Shown piece after piece: positions 42,923 through 52,823 of a DNA stretch of 64,000 bases (positions within the stretch are counted from its first letter, which is position 1; each line of letters begins with the position of its first letter). A model generated the notes under the pieces. The model made no database searches and had not been told where the DNA came from. It was given only the letters and a program-made list of their open reading frames with translations. The translations under genes were made by a program, and so were the position numbers. The DNA comes from Salmonella enterica subsp. diarizonae (lineage in GTDB: Bacteria; Pseudomonadota; Gammaproteobacteria; Enterobacterales; Enterobacteriaceae): positions 124,001-188,000 of the forward strand of contig NZ_VXJV01000006.1 of assembly GCF_008692785.1 (NCBI RefSeq), given 5' to 3'.

Positions 42923-43083
42923 AGACACCTCCCTGTGCAGGAAAGTGTGCAGGTTCAGGACGCCATTGTCTGGTGGGGATTTTGTGCTATACGGCGCGGA
43001 TTCCAGGTTTTTTACCCGGCAAATGTAAGGCGCAGCAAAAAATGCGAAACGCTTTCCAGTTTGCGCCTGACGGCGTATAAATG

Positions 43084-43110
43084 AAAAAAGCACCCTGACG
43101 GTGCTTTTTT
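43084..43110. terminator. Terminator after ihfB
   Basis: AAAAAAGCACC and GGTGCTTTTTT form a symmetric hairpin, 25 bp beyond the ihfB stop; T runs follow on both strands. Confidence 0.92.
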
Positions 43111-43134
43111 CGGATTTAAGTTTTGCGTTAAAAC

Positions 43135-43419
43135 TTAACCGTAAATATTGGCGCGATCGCGCAGTTCTTTACCTGGTTTAAAGTGAGGAACGTATTTTCC
43201 TTCCAGTTCCACTTTATCACCGGTCTTGGGGTTACGTCCGGTACGAGGCGCGCGATAGTGCAAAGAAAAACTGCCGAAACCGCGGATTTCAATACGCTCG
43301 CCCTGCGCAAGAGTCGAGGCCATATGCTCCAGCATCTCTTTTACTGCGTCTTCAACCGCCTTAGCGGGAATGTGAGATTGCTGGGTTGCAAGTCTTTCAA
43401 TCAATTCTGACTTGGTCAT
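43135..43419 (-). CDS. ihfB: IhfB (HimD), integration host factor beta subunit
   Basis: 94 codons. An HU-family DNA-bending protein that pairs with IhfA and kinks DNA by about 160 degrees. The beta-arm with [12 protein letters not shown] inserts its proline into the DNA minor groove. IHF shapes promoters such as that of focA-pflB in this window. AGGAATC lies before the ATG. In E. coli it is transcribed both with rpsA and from its own promoters. Confidence 0.98.
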   Translation of the reverse strand: MTKSELIERLATQQSHIPAKAVEDAVKEMLEHMASTLAQGERIEIRGFGSFSLHYRAPRTGRNPKTGDKVELEGKYVPHFKPGKELRDRANIYG

Positions 43420-43470
43420 GATTCCTCCGGTTCCTTAAAGGCAAATTTGGCTGCAGCCGTTAGATTGATT

Positions 43471-43492
43471 AAGGGCGGCCGTAGCCGCCCTT
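43471..43492 (-). terminator. Hairpin between rpsA and ihfB
   Basis: AAGGGCGGC and GCCGCCCTT form a 9-bp GC-rich stem with a CGTA loop, about 85 bp after rpsA. The following minus-strand sequence (AATCAATC) has few Ts, so it is probably a partial terminator or RNA-stabilising hairpin that lets some transcription continue into ihfB. Confidence 0.6.
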
Positions 43493-43575
43493 AGTGCTTG
43501 ATTACAGGACGAATCCTGCAATCTGTCAAGTAAACTCGTTATACTTCGGACTAAAATGCCCGAAGTTCCAGAGAA

Positions 43576-45249
43576 TTACTCGCCTTTAGCTGCTTTGAAT
43601 GCTTCAGCCATTGCGTTGTTAGAGAAGTTTGCATCTTCCTGTTTGTTAACAGTTGCGATTGCATCTTTCTCGTCAGCTTCGTCTTTCGCACGAACAGACA
43701 GGCTGATTGCGCGGTTTTTACGATCAACGCCGGTGAATTTAGCTTCAACGTCGTCGCCAACGCTCAGAACCAGAGTTGCATCTTCAACGCGGTCACGGGA
43801 TGCTTCAGAAGCACGCAGGTAACCTTCAACACCGTCAGCCAGTTCTACGGTTGCGCCTTTAGCGTCAACTGCAGTCACTTTACCGGTTACGATAGCGCCT
43901 TTCTTGTTCAGGGCAACCCAGTTGTTGAACGGATCTTCTGCGAGCTGTTTAACGCCCAGGGAGATACGTTCACGCTCTGCGTCAACCTGCAGAACAACTG
44001 CAGCGATTTCGTCGCCTTTTTTGTATTCACGAACTGCTTCTTCGCCTGCAACGTTCCAGGAGATGTCAGACAGGTGAACCAGGCCGTCGATGCCGCCGTC
44101 CAGGCCGATGAAGATACCGAAGTCAGTGATAGACTTGATTTTACCTTCAACGCGGTCGCCCTTGTTGTGGGTTTCTGCGAACTGCTGCCACGGGTTAGAT
44201 TTGCACTGCTTCAACCCTAAGGAGATACGACGACGTTCTTCGTCGATATCCAGAACCATCACTTCCACTACGTCGCCAACGTTAACCACTTTGGACGGGT
44301 GGATGTTTTTGTTAGTCCAGTCCATTTCGGAAACGTGAACCAGGCCTTCAACGCCTTCTTCAATTTCAACGAAGCAGCCGTAGTCGGTCAGGTTGGTCAC
44401 GCGACCGGTCAGTTTGGTACCTTCCGGATAACGTTTAGCGATAGCAACCCACGGATCTTCGCCCAGCTGTTTCAGGCCCAGGGATACACGGGTACGTTCG
44501 CGATCGAACTTCAACACTTTAACGTTGATTTCGTCGCCAACATTCACGATTTCGCTCGGATGCTTAACGCGTTTCCAGGCCATGTCCGTGATGTGCAGCA
44601 GGCCGTCAACGCCGCCCAGATCAACGAATGCACCGTAGTCAGTGAGGTTCTTAACGATACCTTTAACTTCCATGCCTTCCTGCAGGTTTTCCAGCAGCTG
44701 ATCGCGTTCTGCGCTGTTTTCAGATTCGATAACGGCACGACGAGAAACCACAACGTTGTTACGTTTCTGGTCCAGCTTGATTACTTTGAATTCAAGCTCT
44801 TTGCCTTCCAGGTGCAGAGTGTCGCGCACCGGACGAACATCTACCAGAGAACCCGGCAGGAACGCGCGAATACCGTTCAGCTCAACAGTGAAGCCACCCT
44901 TAACTTTGCCGTTGATAACACCGGTAACAGTTTCAGCATCTTCGTAAGCTTTTTCCAGCGTGATCCATGCTTCGTGACGTTTAGCTTTCTCACGAGAGAG
45001 CAGAGTTTCACCGAAGCCGTCTTCTACTGCATCCAGAGCAACGTCAACTTCGTCACCAACCTGGATTTCCAGTTCGCCCTGGGCGTTTTTGAACTGCTCA
45101 GCCGGAATGGCGGATTCAGATTTCAGACCAGCGTCAACCAGTACGATATCTTTATCGATAGCAACAACAACACCACGAACGATGGAACCCGGGCGGGTTT
45201 CGATTTCTTTTAAGGATTCTTCAAAGAGTTGAGCAAAAGATTCAGTCAT
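43576..45249 (-). CDS. rpsA: Ribosomal protein S1
   Basis: 557 codons. Six S1 (OB-fold) repeats: the first two anchor S1 to the 30S subunit and the last four bind mRNA. S1 unfolds and holds mRNAs with weak ribosome sites. The gene itself has no canonical Shine-Dalgarno, only GAAG about 10 bases before the ATG. This fits the known autogenous control, in which excess S1 blocks its own start region. Codon use is strongly biased, as in highly expressed genes, which produces long antisense open frames. Confidence 0.98.
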   Translation of the reverse strand: MTESFAQLFEESLKEIETRPGSIVRGVVVAIDKDIVLVDAGLKSESAIPAEQFKNAQGELEIQVGDEVDVALDAVEDGFGETLLSREKAKRHEAWITLEKAYEDAETVTGVINGKVKGGFTVELNGIRAFLPGSLVDVRPVRDTLHLEGKELEFKVIKLDQKRNNVVVSRRAVIESENSAERDQLLENLQEGMEVKGIVKNLTDYGAFVDLGGVDGLLHITDMAWKRVKHPSEIVNVGDEINVKVLKFDRERTRVSLGLKQLGEDPWVAIAKRYPEGTKLTGRVTNLTDYGCFVEIEEGVEGLVHVSEMDWTNKNIHPSKVVNVGDVVEVMVLDIDEERRRISLGLKQCKSNPWQQFAETHNKGDRVEGKIKSITDFGIFIGLDGGIDGLVHLSDISWNVAGEEAVREYKKGDEIAAVVLQVDAERERISLGVKQLAEDPFNNWVALNKKGAIVTGKVTAVDAKGATVELADGVEGYLRASEASRDRVEDATLVLSVGDDVEAKFTGVDRKNRAISLSVRAKDEADEKDAIATVNKQEDANFSNNAMAEAFKAAKGE

Positions 45250-45362
45250 GTTTAATCTTCAGGTTTCATATTTAACGTCCACCTGGCTCCGTGCCGGATG
45301 GGGTTGTTTAACATACCCGCTGTCATTCCCTTGCAGCGGGGGTACTGCAAATTCGGTCGCAT

Positions 45363-46046
45363 TTAAGCGAGAGCCAATTTTTGGCGCGCGTATTGTAACG
45401 CTTTTTCAATCACTTGCTCAATGCTTAATCGGGTAGAATCCAAAACTAATGCATCAGCAGCAGGAACTAACGGCGCTACAGCGCGATTACGATCGCGATC
45501 GTCGCGTTCCTTGATCTCGGCCAAAAGGCGTTCAAAGTTAACACTAAAGCCCTTCTCCTGCAACTGTAGCATGCGTCGATGCGCACGTTCTTCCGAGGAG
45601 GCGTCAAGGAAAATTTTTACCGGCGCATCCGGGAAGACCACGGTGCCCATATCGCGCCCATCGGCGATTAAACCGGGCGCTTCGCGGAACGCGCGTTGGC
45701 GACGAAGAAGCGCTTCACGCACGCGTGGGAACGCCGCCACCTGGGATGCCGCGTTCGCGACTTCCTGCGTACGGATTTCGCCGCTAACGTCCTCGCCTTC
45801 CAGGATAACCTCCAGATTGCCGTCCGTTGAGACGAAACGCACATCCAGATGGGACGCCAGCGGCACCAGCGCATCTTCAGAGGCGAGATCGACATGGTGA
45901 TGCAATGCCGCCAGCGCCAGTACGCGGTATATCGCGCCGGAATCCAGCAGATGCCATTGCAATGCTTCCGCCATTGCTTTGCACAAGGTGCCTTTACCTG
46001 CACCGCTTGGGCCATCAATGGTTATTACCGGGGCAATTGCCGTCAT
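45363..46046 (-). CDS. cmk: Cmk, cytidylate kinase
   Basis: 227 codons. Phosphorylates CMP and dCMP with ATP, recycling cytidine nucleotides from mRNA and phospholipid synthesis. P-loop GPSGAGKGT at 12-20, a CMP-binding insert typical of bacterial cytidylate kinases, and the lid region near [18 protein letters not shown] lies before the ATG. It is followed by rpsA 113 bp downstream on the same strand; in E. coli some rpsA transcription starts inside or upstream of cmk. Confidence 0.97.
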   Translation of the reverse strand: MTAIAPVITIDGPSGAGKGTLCKAMAEALQWHLLDSGAIYRVLALAALHHHVDLASEDALVPLASHLDVRFVSTDGNLEVILEGEDVSGEIRTQEVANAASQVAAFPRVREALLRRQRAFREAPGLIADGRDMGTVVFPDAPVKIFLDASSEERAHRRMLQLQEKGFSVNFERLLAEIKERDDRDRNRAVAPLVPAADALVLDSTRLSIEQVIEKALQYARQKLALA

Positions 46047-46090
46047 CTTTATCTCCTTAAACAGGCGTACCGTTAACGTAAACGCCGCGC

Positions 46091-46120
46091 ATTATACGCG
46101 CCAACGCTCGCGACCGTTAA
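46091..46120 (-). promoter_or_regulatory. Probable cmk promoter
   Basis: On the minus strand TTAACG (46115-46120) and TATAAT (46091-46096) are separated by 18 bp, about 45 bp before the cmk ATG. TATAAT is a perfect -10. The -35 lies in one of two copies of CCGTTAACGT (46070-46079 falls in the leader, the other at the -35), an arrangement that may be coincidental. Confidence 0.5.
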
Positions 46121-46287
46121 CGTTGCGTGCAAAAACCAGTTTTGTCTGTAATCAGATGCGGAATAATTGCGCAATTATAGCGGACCGACGAGGAACCAGC
46201 CCGAAAGATTAGCAGTAGTCGTGATTGTAAAAATAGCGCGAGTGCGGACACCGGCGCGCCAGCCTGTCGGCTGGCGCAACAGAAGGA

Positions 46288-47571
46288 TCAGGCTGGCGTA
46301 CTCATCCGCGCCAGTTGTTCGAAATAATCAGGGAACGTTTTTGCGGTACATTTAGGGTCCAGGATCGTGACTGGCGTATCGGACAGCGCGACCAGTGAAA
46401 AGCACATCGCCATACGATGGTCATTGTACGTGCCGATATCCGCGTGATGGAGCTTTGCTGGCGGCGTGATACGAATATAATCGTGCCCTTCTTCGACTTC
46501 AGCCCCCACTTTACGCAGCTCGGTCGCCATCGCAAACAGGCGATCGGTTTCTTTCACCCGCCAGTTATAAATATTGCGCAGCGTCGTGGTTCCTTTCGCA
46601 AATAGCGCCGTGGTGGCAATCGTCATCGCCGCATCCGGAATATGATTCATATCCATATCTATGGCGTGCAGCTCGCCGCGCGTACAGGCAATAAAATCAT
46701 CGCCCCAGGTAATGGTCGCGCCCATTTTCTCCAGCACATCGGCAAAACGAATATCGCCTTGCATACTATTACGGCCAATCCCGGTCACTTTTACCGTACC
46801 GCCTTTTATCGCCCCGGCGGCGAGGAAATAAGAAGCCGACGAGGCATCGCCCTCGACCAGATAGCGACCCGGCGACTGATACTGTTGACCGCCCTTCACG
46901 ACAAATTGTTGGTAGCGATGGTTCGCTATCTCCACGCCAAAGGTTTTCATTAAATTTAACGTGATGTCGATGTAAGGTTTTGATACCAGTTCGCCTTTAA
47001 TACGGATCACTGTGTCTTTAGGCGCCAGCGGCGCGGTCATCAGCAGCGCGGTAAGGAACTGGCTGGAAACGCTACCGTCAACCTCAACGTCGCCGCCGGT
47101 AAAACCGCCGCGCAGACGCAGGGGCGGATAATTTTCCTGTTCCAGGTAATCAATATTCGCCCCGCCCTGACGCAGCGCATCGACCAGATGGCCTATCGGA
47201 CGCTCTTTCATGCGCGGTTCGCCGGTTAACACTGTCTCATTTTGACCCAGGCATAGCGCTGCCGCTAACGGACGCATCGCGGTTCCGGCATTACCGAGAA
47301 ACAGTTCCAGATCGCCTGGCGCGCGCAATGCACCGCCATTACCGATGATGTCACAGCGGGTGCGATCGGCAGAAAGAGTATAATCAATCCCCAGCGCGCT
47401 CAGGGCATTGAGCATATGGCGGACGTCATCGCTATCCAGCAGATTCGTCAGAACGGTTTTACCGCAAGCTAAAGCCGCCAGGAGCAAAGCACGGTTTGAA
47501 ACACTTTTGGAGCCAGGTAAATTAATGGCGCCATCGACCCGCGCGATAGGTTGTAACGTCAGGGATTCCAT
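46288..47571 (-). CDS. aroA: AroA, 5-enolpyruvylshikimate-3-phosphate synthase
   Basis: 427 codons from the ATG at 47571 ([20 protein letters not shown]). Transfers enolpyruvyl from PEP to shikimate-3-phosphate in aromatic amino acid synthesis, and is the target of glyphosate. PGSKSVSNR binds shikimate-3-phosphate, and [16 protein letters not shown] carries the glyphosate-contact Gly and Pro. The unmutated Gly-Thr-Ala-Met-Arg-Pro motif indicates a normal sensitive class I enzyme. The sequence is the Salmonella type. It starts 70 bp after serC ends, and the two form the known serC-aroA mixed-function operon. A GC-rich hairpin (46252-46276) without a T run follows the stop. Confidence 0.98.
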   Translation of the reverse strand: MESLTLQPIARVDGAINLPGSKSVSNRALLLAALACGKTVLTNLLDSDDVRHMLNALSALGIDYTLSADRTRCDIIGNGGALRAPGDLELFLGNAGTAMRPLAAALCLGQNETVLTGEPRMKERPIGHLVDALRQGGANIDYLEQENYPPLRLRGGFTGGDVEVDGSVSSQFLTALLMTAPLAPKDTVIRIKGELVSKPYIDITLNLMKTFGVEIANHRYQQFVVKGGQQYQSPGRYLVEGDASSASYFLAAGAIKGGTVKVTGIGRNSMQGDIRFADVLEKMGATITWGDDFIACTRGELHAIDMDMNHIPDAAMTIATTALFAKGTTTLRNIYNWRVKETDRLFAMATELRKVGAEVEEGHDYIRITPPAKLHHADIGTYNDHRMAMCFSLVALSDTPVTILDPKCTAKTFPDYFEQLARMSTPA

Positions 47572-47641
47572 GAAACTCAACTCTCAAAAAACAGAAATAA
47601 AAACCCCACAGACTGACCGTGGGGATGAAAAAAGAAACGAA

Positions 47642-48730
47642 TTAGCCGTGGCGACGCTCAAAATCGATCATGAAATCGGTCAGGGCTTTCACCCCTTCAA
47701 TCGGCATGGCGTTATAGATAGAGGCACGCATACCGCCGACGACACGGTGCCCTTTCAACGCGTGGAGACCGGCGGCGAAAGACTCTTCCAGAAATACCTT
47801 GTCCAGCGCGTTGTCCGCTAACTGGAACGGAACATTCATCCGCGAACGATTGGCTTGCGCGACATCGTTACGGTAGAAATCGCTGTTATCAATCACACCG
47901 TACAGCAGTTCCGCTTTTTGCTGATTAATTTTGTGCATCGCCGCCACGCCGCCCTGCGCTTTCAACCATTTGAACACCAGACCGGAAAGATACCAGGCGA
48001 AAGTCGGCGGCGTATTAAACATCGAGTCGTTATCATTCAGGACGGTGTAGTCGAGGATAGACGGGCAGCTCTCATGCGCCTTGCCTAACAGATCCTCCCG
48101 GACGATAACCAGCGTCAGCCCTGCCGGACCGATATTCTTCTGCGCGCCAGCATAAATCACGCCATAGCGAGAGACGTCCAGCGGCGCAGAAAGGATGGTA
48201 GAAGAGAAATCCGCCGTGACGACCACCTCCGGGCCAAAATCAGGCGTTTCATCAATGGCGATGCCGTCAATGGTCTCATTCGGGCAATAGTGTAAATAAG
48301 CGGCATTATCGGAAAGCTGCCACTCGCGCATCGGTTTCACGGCACGTTTGCCGTCAACGGTGATTTTGGCGTCGATAATCTGCGGCGCACAGTATTTTTT
48401 GGCTTCTTTGATGGCGCTCGCCGCCCAGTAACCGGCATCGACATAATCCGCCGTGGTTTTATCGCCCAGCAGATTTAGCGGCACACCAGCAAACTGCCCG
48501 CGACCGCCGCCGTGACAAAATAAAACTTTATAGTTGGAGGGGATATTAAGGAGATCGCGAAAATCCTGCTCCGCCTCCTCAGCAACCTGGATAAATTCTT
48601 TGCCTCGATGGCTAATTTCCATTACCGACGTACCAAGATCGTGCCAGTCACGCAGTTCCTGTTGCGCCAGTTTAAGTACTTCCGCCGGTAGCATCGCCGG
48701 ACCTGAACTAAAATTAAAGACCTGAGCCAT
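47642..48730 (-). CDS. serC: SerC, phosphoserine aminotransferase
   Basis: 362 codons. PLP enzyme converting 3-phosphohydroxypyruvate to phosphoserine, and also working in pyridoxal phosphate synthesis. PLP is bound by Lys198 in [11 protein letters not shown]. The operon with aroA links serine and aromatic synthesis, both needed for enterobactin. In E. coli Lrp and CRP control the promoter, which must lie in 48731-48915. Confidence 0.98.
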   Translation of the reverse strand: MAQVFNFSSGPAMLPAEVLKLAQQELRDWHDLGTSVMEISHRGKEFIQVAEEAEQDFRDLLNIPSNYKVLFCHGGGRGQFAGVPLNLLGDKTTADYVDAGYWAASAIKEAKKYCAPQIIDAKITVDGKRAVKPMREWQLSDNAAYLHYCPNETIDGIAIDETPDFGPEVVVTADFSSTILSAPLDVSRYGVIYAGAQKNIGPAGLTLVIVREDLLGKAHESCPSILDYTVLNDNDSMFNTPPTFAWYLSGLVFKWLKAQGGVAAMHKINQQKAELLYGVIDNSDFYRNDVAQANRSRMNVPFQLADNALDKVFLEESFAAGLHALKGHRVVGGMRASIYNAMPIEGVKALTDFMIDFERRHG

Positions 48731-48915
48731 TTCCCCTCACCACGCTGCATTGTTGCCTGCCTGACAGACATCAGGCAAACGTTATTCATGTGGATATCGG
48801 TTTTATCATTCAGTGACACGCGCCGCAATGGGTAAAACAATACGCGGGGGAAATGCGGCGTGCGTCACACAACAGAATCTTCCGGATTAACCGTATAAAT
48901 CCGATATTTTCGCTG

Positions 48916-49608
48916 TTAAACAACGCGTTTAGCCCGGCTTGCCTTCGTCCATTCTGGATTTGCGCAGCGCGGACATAATTGTTTTTCTCCGACGGTCATT
49001 CGTACCACTTCACTGCAACGTACACAGGCATAATCGCCAGCCTCCGGCACCACCGTAAAGCGTGGCGTACAGTGTTCAGGAAGAATGCTTAATCCCGGCT
49101 TCACGTCTTTATCTTCAAAGAAATAGACGCTAATTTGACCATTCGTCTCAAGGATGGCCAGCCTGATCTGCCCCAGTTGTTCAACGCCATTCAAACGAAG
49201 CTCCATAAAAAATTCAAACTCTGTCATATTCGAGCGTTGCAGTTTTTCCCACGCCAGTTCGCCGTCTTCAACAACGACCACTGACTTACCTTCCAGTAGA
49301 TCCTCCAACTTTTCACTATGCGCCATCAGCCACATGACCAGACGATAGAGCAGCGCCAGGGTGATGAATACCACCAGAACGGGAAGCATCGGAACATCAT
49401 CATAAAACGCGACGTCGCCTGCCGCAGATCCCAATGTCAAAATGATCAACACTTCAAAAAGCGACATTTGCCGCACGCCGCGTCGTCCTGTCACCTTTAA
49501 GAAGAGAAAGACCAGGACAAAGGTGTAAAAGCTACGTAGCGCCACTTCCCCCAAAAATGCTACCGGCACGTTATCCAGCGCCATTCGTTGCAAATCAAAT
49601 GCCTTCAT
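48916..49608 (-). CDS. ycaP: YcaP, DUF421 inner-membrane protein
   Basis: 230 codons. Three N-terminal membrane helices (within about 20-95) are followed by the cytosolic DUF421 domain, and the C-terminus ends in a zinc-ribbon-like CVRCSEVVRM...CPRC pair. Function is unknown; DUF421 relatives in Bacillus are membrane proteins linked to spore or envelope traits. Divergent from ycaO across 136 bp, and upstream of serC on the same strand. Confidence 0.9.
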   Translation of the reverse strand: MKAFDLQRMALDNVPVAFLGEVALRSFYTFVLVFLFLKVTGRRGVRQMSLFEVLIILTLGSAAGDVAFYDDVPMLPVLVVFITLALLYRLVMWLMAHSEKLEDLLEGKSVVVVEDGELAWEKLQRSNMTEFEFFMELRLNGVEQLGQIRLAILETNGQISVYFFEDKDVKPGLSILPEHCTPRFTVVPEAGDYACVRCSEVVRMTVGEKQLCPRCANPEWTKASRAKRVV

Positions 49609-49744
49609 TTTTTATGCTCTTCCTGTGAATTCCTGTGTAAAAGCATAGCCAATACTTTTATTTCCGCCGATGTCCCGGCGAGATAGCGCCCGTCACATAA
49701 AACCCGTATCATTGCGCGCTTTCCGTACGACAAAAGTGATTTTC

Positions 49745-51505
49745 ATGACGCAAACATTTATTCCCGGCAAAGACGCCGCGCTGGAAGACTCCATCGCCCG
49801 CTTCCAGCAAAAGTTACTCGACCTCGGCTTTCACATCGAAGAGGCCTCCTGGCTGAACCCGGTGCCAAACGTCTGGTCAGTGCATATTCGCGATAAAGAG
49901 TGCGCGTTATGCTTTACCAACGGAAAAGGCGCGACCAAAAAAGCGGCGCTGGCCTCGGCGCTGGGCGAATACTTCGAGCGTCTGTCAACCAACTACTTTT
50001 TTGCTGATTTCTGGCTTGGTGAAACGGTCGCCAACGGGCCGTTCGTGCATTACCCGAACGAAAAGTGGTTCCCGCTGACTGAAAATGACGACGTGCCGGA
50101 AGGCCTGCTTGATGCCCGTTTGCGCGCGTTTTACGATCCGGAAAATGAACTCACCGGAAGTCAGTTGATTGATCTTCAGTCCGGCAATGAAGCACGCGGC
50201 GTCTGCGGCCTGCCATTTACCCGTCAGTCCGATAACCAGACCGTGTATATTCCGATGAATATCATCGGCAACCTGTACGTCTCTAACGGGATGTCTGCCG
50301 GCAATACGCGTAATGAAGCCCGCGTTCAGGGACTGTCGGAGGTCTTCGAGCGCTATGTGAAGAATCGTATTATTGCGGAAAGCATCAGTCTGCCGGAGAT
50401 TCCTGCAGAGGTGATGGCGCGTTATCCGGCGGTAATGGAATCAATCGCCACGCTGGAAGCCGAGGGTTTCCCGATTTTCGCCTATGACGGCTCGCTGGGC
50501 GGTCAGTATCCGGTTATCTGCGTCGTGCTGTTCAACCCGGCTAACGGTACCTGCTTTGCTTCTTTTGGCGCGCATCCTGACTTTGGCGTTGCGCTGGAAC
50601 GTACAGTGACCGAGCTACTCCAGGGACGCGGTCTGAAAGATCTTGATGTCTTCACCCCGCCAACGTTCGATGATGAAGAAGTCGCGGAGCACACTAATCT
50701 GGAGACCCACTTCATCGACTCCAGCGGTCTGATCTCCTGGGATCTGTTCAAACAGGACGCCGATTACCCGTTCGCGGACTGGAGTTTCTCCGGCACTACC
50801 GAAGAAGAGTTCGCCACGCTGATGGCCATCTTCGCTGCTGAAGATAAAGAAGTTTACATTGCCGATTACGAGCATCTCGGCGTATACGCCTGTCGTATTA
50901 TCGTACCGGGAATGTCTGATATTTATCCTGCCGAAGATCTGTGGCTGGCCAACAACAATATGGGTAGCCATCTTCGTGAGATTCTGCTTTCGCTGCCCGG
51001 TAGCGCCTGGAATAAAGAAGACTATCTCAATCTGATTGAACAATTGGATGAAGAAGGTTTTGACGATTTCACCCGCGTGCGTGAACTGCTGGGTCTGGCG
51101 ACCGGAGCGGACAATGGTTGGTATACACTGCGTGTCGGCGAATTAAAAGCAATGCTGGCGTTAGCGGGCGGCGATTTGGAGCAGGCGCTGATCTGGACAG
51201 AATGGACGATGGAGTTCAATTCGTCGATCTTTAGTCCGACACGCGCGAACTATTACCGTTGCCTGCAAACGTTACTGTTACTGTCGCAAGAAGACTCGCG
51301 TCAGCCGCTGCAATATCTCAATGCTTTTATAAAAATGTATGGCGCAGAGGCTGTAGAAGCCGCCAGCGCCGCGCTTAGCGGTGAAGCGGCTTTTTACGGA
51401 CTACCGACTGTCGACCACGATCTGCAAACGTTCCCGGCCCATCAGTCCTTGTTAAAAGCTTATGATAAATTACAGCGCGCGAAAGCAGCATACTGGTTAA
51501 AATAA
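49745..51505 (+). CDS. ycaO: YcaO, ATP-dependent partner of RimO in S12 methylthiolation
   Basis: 586 codons from the ATG at 49745 (MTQTFIPGKDAALEDSIARF); an in-frame upstream start at 49670 is rejected. YcaO-fold enzymes activate amide oxygen with ATP. In E. coli YcaO supports RimO in beta-methylthiolation of Asp88 of ribosomal protein S12. Nucleotide-binding residues fall in ALGEYFERLS and EARVQGLSEVFERY. The C-terminal 190 residues are a TPR-like domain specific to this branch. No peptide precursor gene is nearby, so this is not a RiPP cyclodehydratase. Confidence 0.95.
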   Translation: MTQTFIPGKDAALEDSIARFQQKLLDLGFHIEEASWLNPVPNVWSVHIRDKECALCFTNGKGATKKAALASALGEYFERLSTNYFFADFWLGETVANGPFVHYPNEKWFPLTENDDVPEGLLDARLRAFYDPENELTGSQLIDLQSGNEARGVCGLPFTRQSDNQTVYIPMNIIGNLYVSNGMSAGNTRNEARVQGLSEVFERYVKNRIIAESISLPEIPAEVMARYPAVMESIATLEAEGFPIFAYDGSLGGQYPVICVVLFNPANGTCFASFGAHPDFGVALERTVTELLQGRGLKDLDVFTPPTFDDEEVAEHTNLETHFIDSSGLISWDLFKQDADYPFADWSFSGTTEEEFATLMAIFAAEDKEVYIADYEHLGVYACRIIVPGMSDIYPAEDLWLANNNMGSHLREILLSLPGSAWNKEDYLNLIEQLDEEGFDDFTRVRELLGLATGADNGWYTLRVGELKAMLALAGGDLEQALIWTEWTMEFNSSIFSPTRANYYRCLQTLLLLSQEDSRQPLQYLNAFIKMYGAEAVEAASAALSGEAAFYGLPTVDHDLQTFPAHQSLLKAYDKLQRAKAAYWLK

Positions 51506-51550
51506 GGCCATATGAGTGTCTTAGGGTAGGTTTACACTATCGGCTGCGTT

Positions 51551-51590
51551 ATATTACGGGGCGCTTTCGGGCCCCCGTAATATTTATTTT
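51551..51590 (+). terminator. Terminator after ycaO
   Basis: ATATTACGGGG and CCCCGTAATAT form an 11-bp stem with a short loop, followed by TTATTTT, 45 bp beyond the ycaO stop. Confidence 0.85.
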
Positions 51591-51767
51591 CGATAGGCGG
51601 CAAAAATGTAATAACAAGGTTAAATATTGGTAGTTAATATTAAATTAATTAACATAGTGATGTTACTTTATTTGTTGATTACTCCATTTTAATTAACCGT
51701 GTAACAGGAGGATTAGGGAAAAGATTCAACTCACATTATAATTTTTAAAATTTATTTTTATTTGGAT

Positions 51768-51780
51768 AATCAAAAAGTTA
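51768..51780 (+). promoter_or_regulatory. IHF site upstream of focA
   Basis: AATCAAAAAGTTA matches the IHF consensus WATCAANNNNTTR at every fixed position and is preceded by an A/T-rich stretch. It lies about 109 bp before the predicted FNR-dependent start. IHF is known to be needed for full anaerobic pfl expression. Confidence 0.6.
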
Positions 51781-51834
51781 CACCGTAATTGCATAAAAAC
51801 CATGCGTCTTACGGGCCTATAAGCCAGGCGAGAT

Positions 51835-51876
51835 ATGATCTATATCAAATTCTCATCTATAATGCTTTGTTAGTAT
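51835..51876 (+). promoter_or_regulatory. FNR-dependent promoter of focA-pflB
   Basis: ATGATCTATATCAA (51835-51848) matches FNR consensus TTGATNNNNATCAA except the first base. A -10 TAGTAT lies at 51871-51876. Placing the start at 51883 puts the FNR site centre at -41.5, the class II activator position. A TATAAT at 51858-51863 is a tempting alternative -10, but it would put FNR at about -28. Confidence 0.7.
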
Positions 51877-51908
51877 CTCGTCGCCGACTTAATAAAGAGA
51901 GAGTTAGT

Positions 51909-52766
51909 GTGAAAGCTGACAACCCTTTTGACCTTTTACTCCCTGCAGCAATGGCCAAAGTGGCTGAAGAAGCAGGCGTCTATAAAGCAACGAAACATCC
52001 GCTTAAGACTTTCTATCTGGCGATTACCGCCGGTGTATTCATTTCAATTGCCTTTGTTTTTTATATTACTGCGACAACCGGTACTGGCGCGATGCCTTAT
52101 GGCATGGCAAAACTTATCGGGGGTATCTGTTTCTCTTTGGGACTGATTCTCTGTGTTATCTGCGGCGCTGATCTTTTCACCTCCACCGTTCTGATCGTTG
52201 TGGCTAAAGCCAGCGGTCGCATCACCTGGGGGCAACTGGCTAAAAACTGGTTAAACGTCTATTTTGGTAACCTGATTGGCGCTCTGCTTTTCGTGTTACT
52301 GATGTGGCTTTCCGGCGAGTATATGACTGCCAACGGTCAATGGGGACTGAACGTCCTGCAAACCGCCGACCACAAAATGCACCACACTTTTATTGAAGCT
52401 GTCTGCCTCGGTATTCTGGCGAACCTGATGGTTTGTCTGGCCGTGTGGATGAGCTACTCAGGTCGTAGCCTGATGGACAAAGCGTTCATCATGGTACTGC
52501 CCGTCGCCATGTTTGTCGCCAGCGGTTTTGAGCACAGTATCGCAAACATGTTTATGATTCCTATGGGTATTGTAATACGCGATTTCGCTACACCGGAGTT
52601 TTGGACCGCAGTCGGTTCGTCTCCGGAAAGTTTTTCTCACCTGACCGTGATGAGCTTCATCACTGATAACCTGATTCCGGTCACGATCGGTAATATTATC
52701 GGCGGCGGTTTGTTGGTCGGGTTGACATACTGGGTCATTTACCTGCGTGGTAACGATCATCATTAA
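51909..52766 (+). CDS. focA: FocA, formate channel
   Basis: 285 codons from a GTG at 51909 (VKADNPFDLLLPAAMAKVAE), preceded by AGAGAG. Upstream in-frame starts fall over the FNR promoter. FocA is a pentameric aquaporin-like FNT-family channel in the inner membrane that exports formate and re-imports it at low pH. It has six membrane helices; the conserved pore His lies in the central region, and VCGADLFTS is part of the omega loop. Co-transcribed with pflB 57 bp downstream. Confidence 0.97.
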   Translation: MKADNPFDLLLPAAMAKVAEEAGVYKATKHPLKTFYLAITAGVFISIAFVFYITATTGTGAMPYGMAKLIGGICFSLGLILCVICGADLFTSTVLIVVAKASGRITWGQLAKNWLNVYFGNLIGALLFVLLMWLSGEYMTANGQWGLNVLQTADHKMHHTFIEAVCLGILANLMVCLAVWMSYSGRSLMDKAFIMVLPVAMFVASGFEHSIANMFMIPMGIVIRDFATPEFWTAVGSSPESFSHLTVMSFITDNLIPVTIGNIIGGGLLVGLTYWVIYLRGNDHH

Positions 52767-52823
52767 TCGTGATGTTCGCTATACGCAGTAAATAAAAAAT
52801 CCACTTAAGAAGGTAGGTGTTAC

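Larger units (their letters stand above)
51591..51908 (+). promoter_or_regulatory. focA-pflB upstream control region
   Basis: About 320 bp, AT-rich, with no gene. It contains an IHF site, an FNR site and a matching -10 (listed separately). In E. coli this region holds the main anaerobic promoters of the pfl operon, controlled by ArcA, FNR and IHF; the conserved layout here suggests the same. TTAATTAA-type stretches at 51635-51700 may be ArcA targets, but I cannot align them with confidence. Confidence 0.65.

Noticed and set aside
42923..43093. 57-codon N-terminal extension of ycaI
   Set aside because: The extension covers the spacer before the ihfB terminator and is not conserved; a good GGGAGG site precedes the ATG at 42922.
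44299..45213. 304-codon frame antisense to rpsA
   Set aside because: Same effect of biased codons in a highly expressed ribosomal gene; low-complexity Phe/Asn-rich translation without motifs.
49745..51505. YcaO as part of a peptide natural product cluster
   Set aside because: No precursor peptide, dehydrogenase or exporter is nearby; the TPR-like C-terminus and context match the RimO-partner YcaO of enterics.
51858..51863. TATAAT as the -10 of the focA promoter
   Set aside because: It would put the FNR site centre near -28, incompatible with class II activation; TAGTAT at 51871 gives -41.5.
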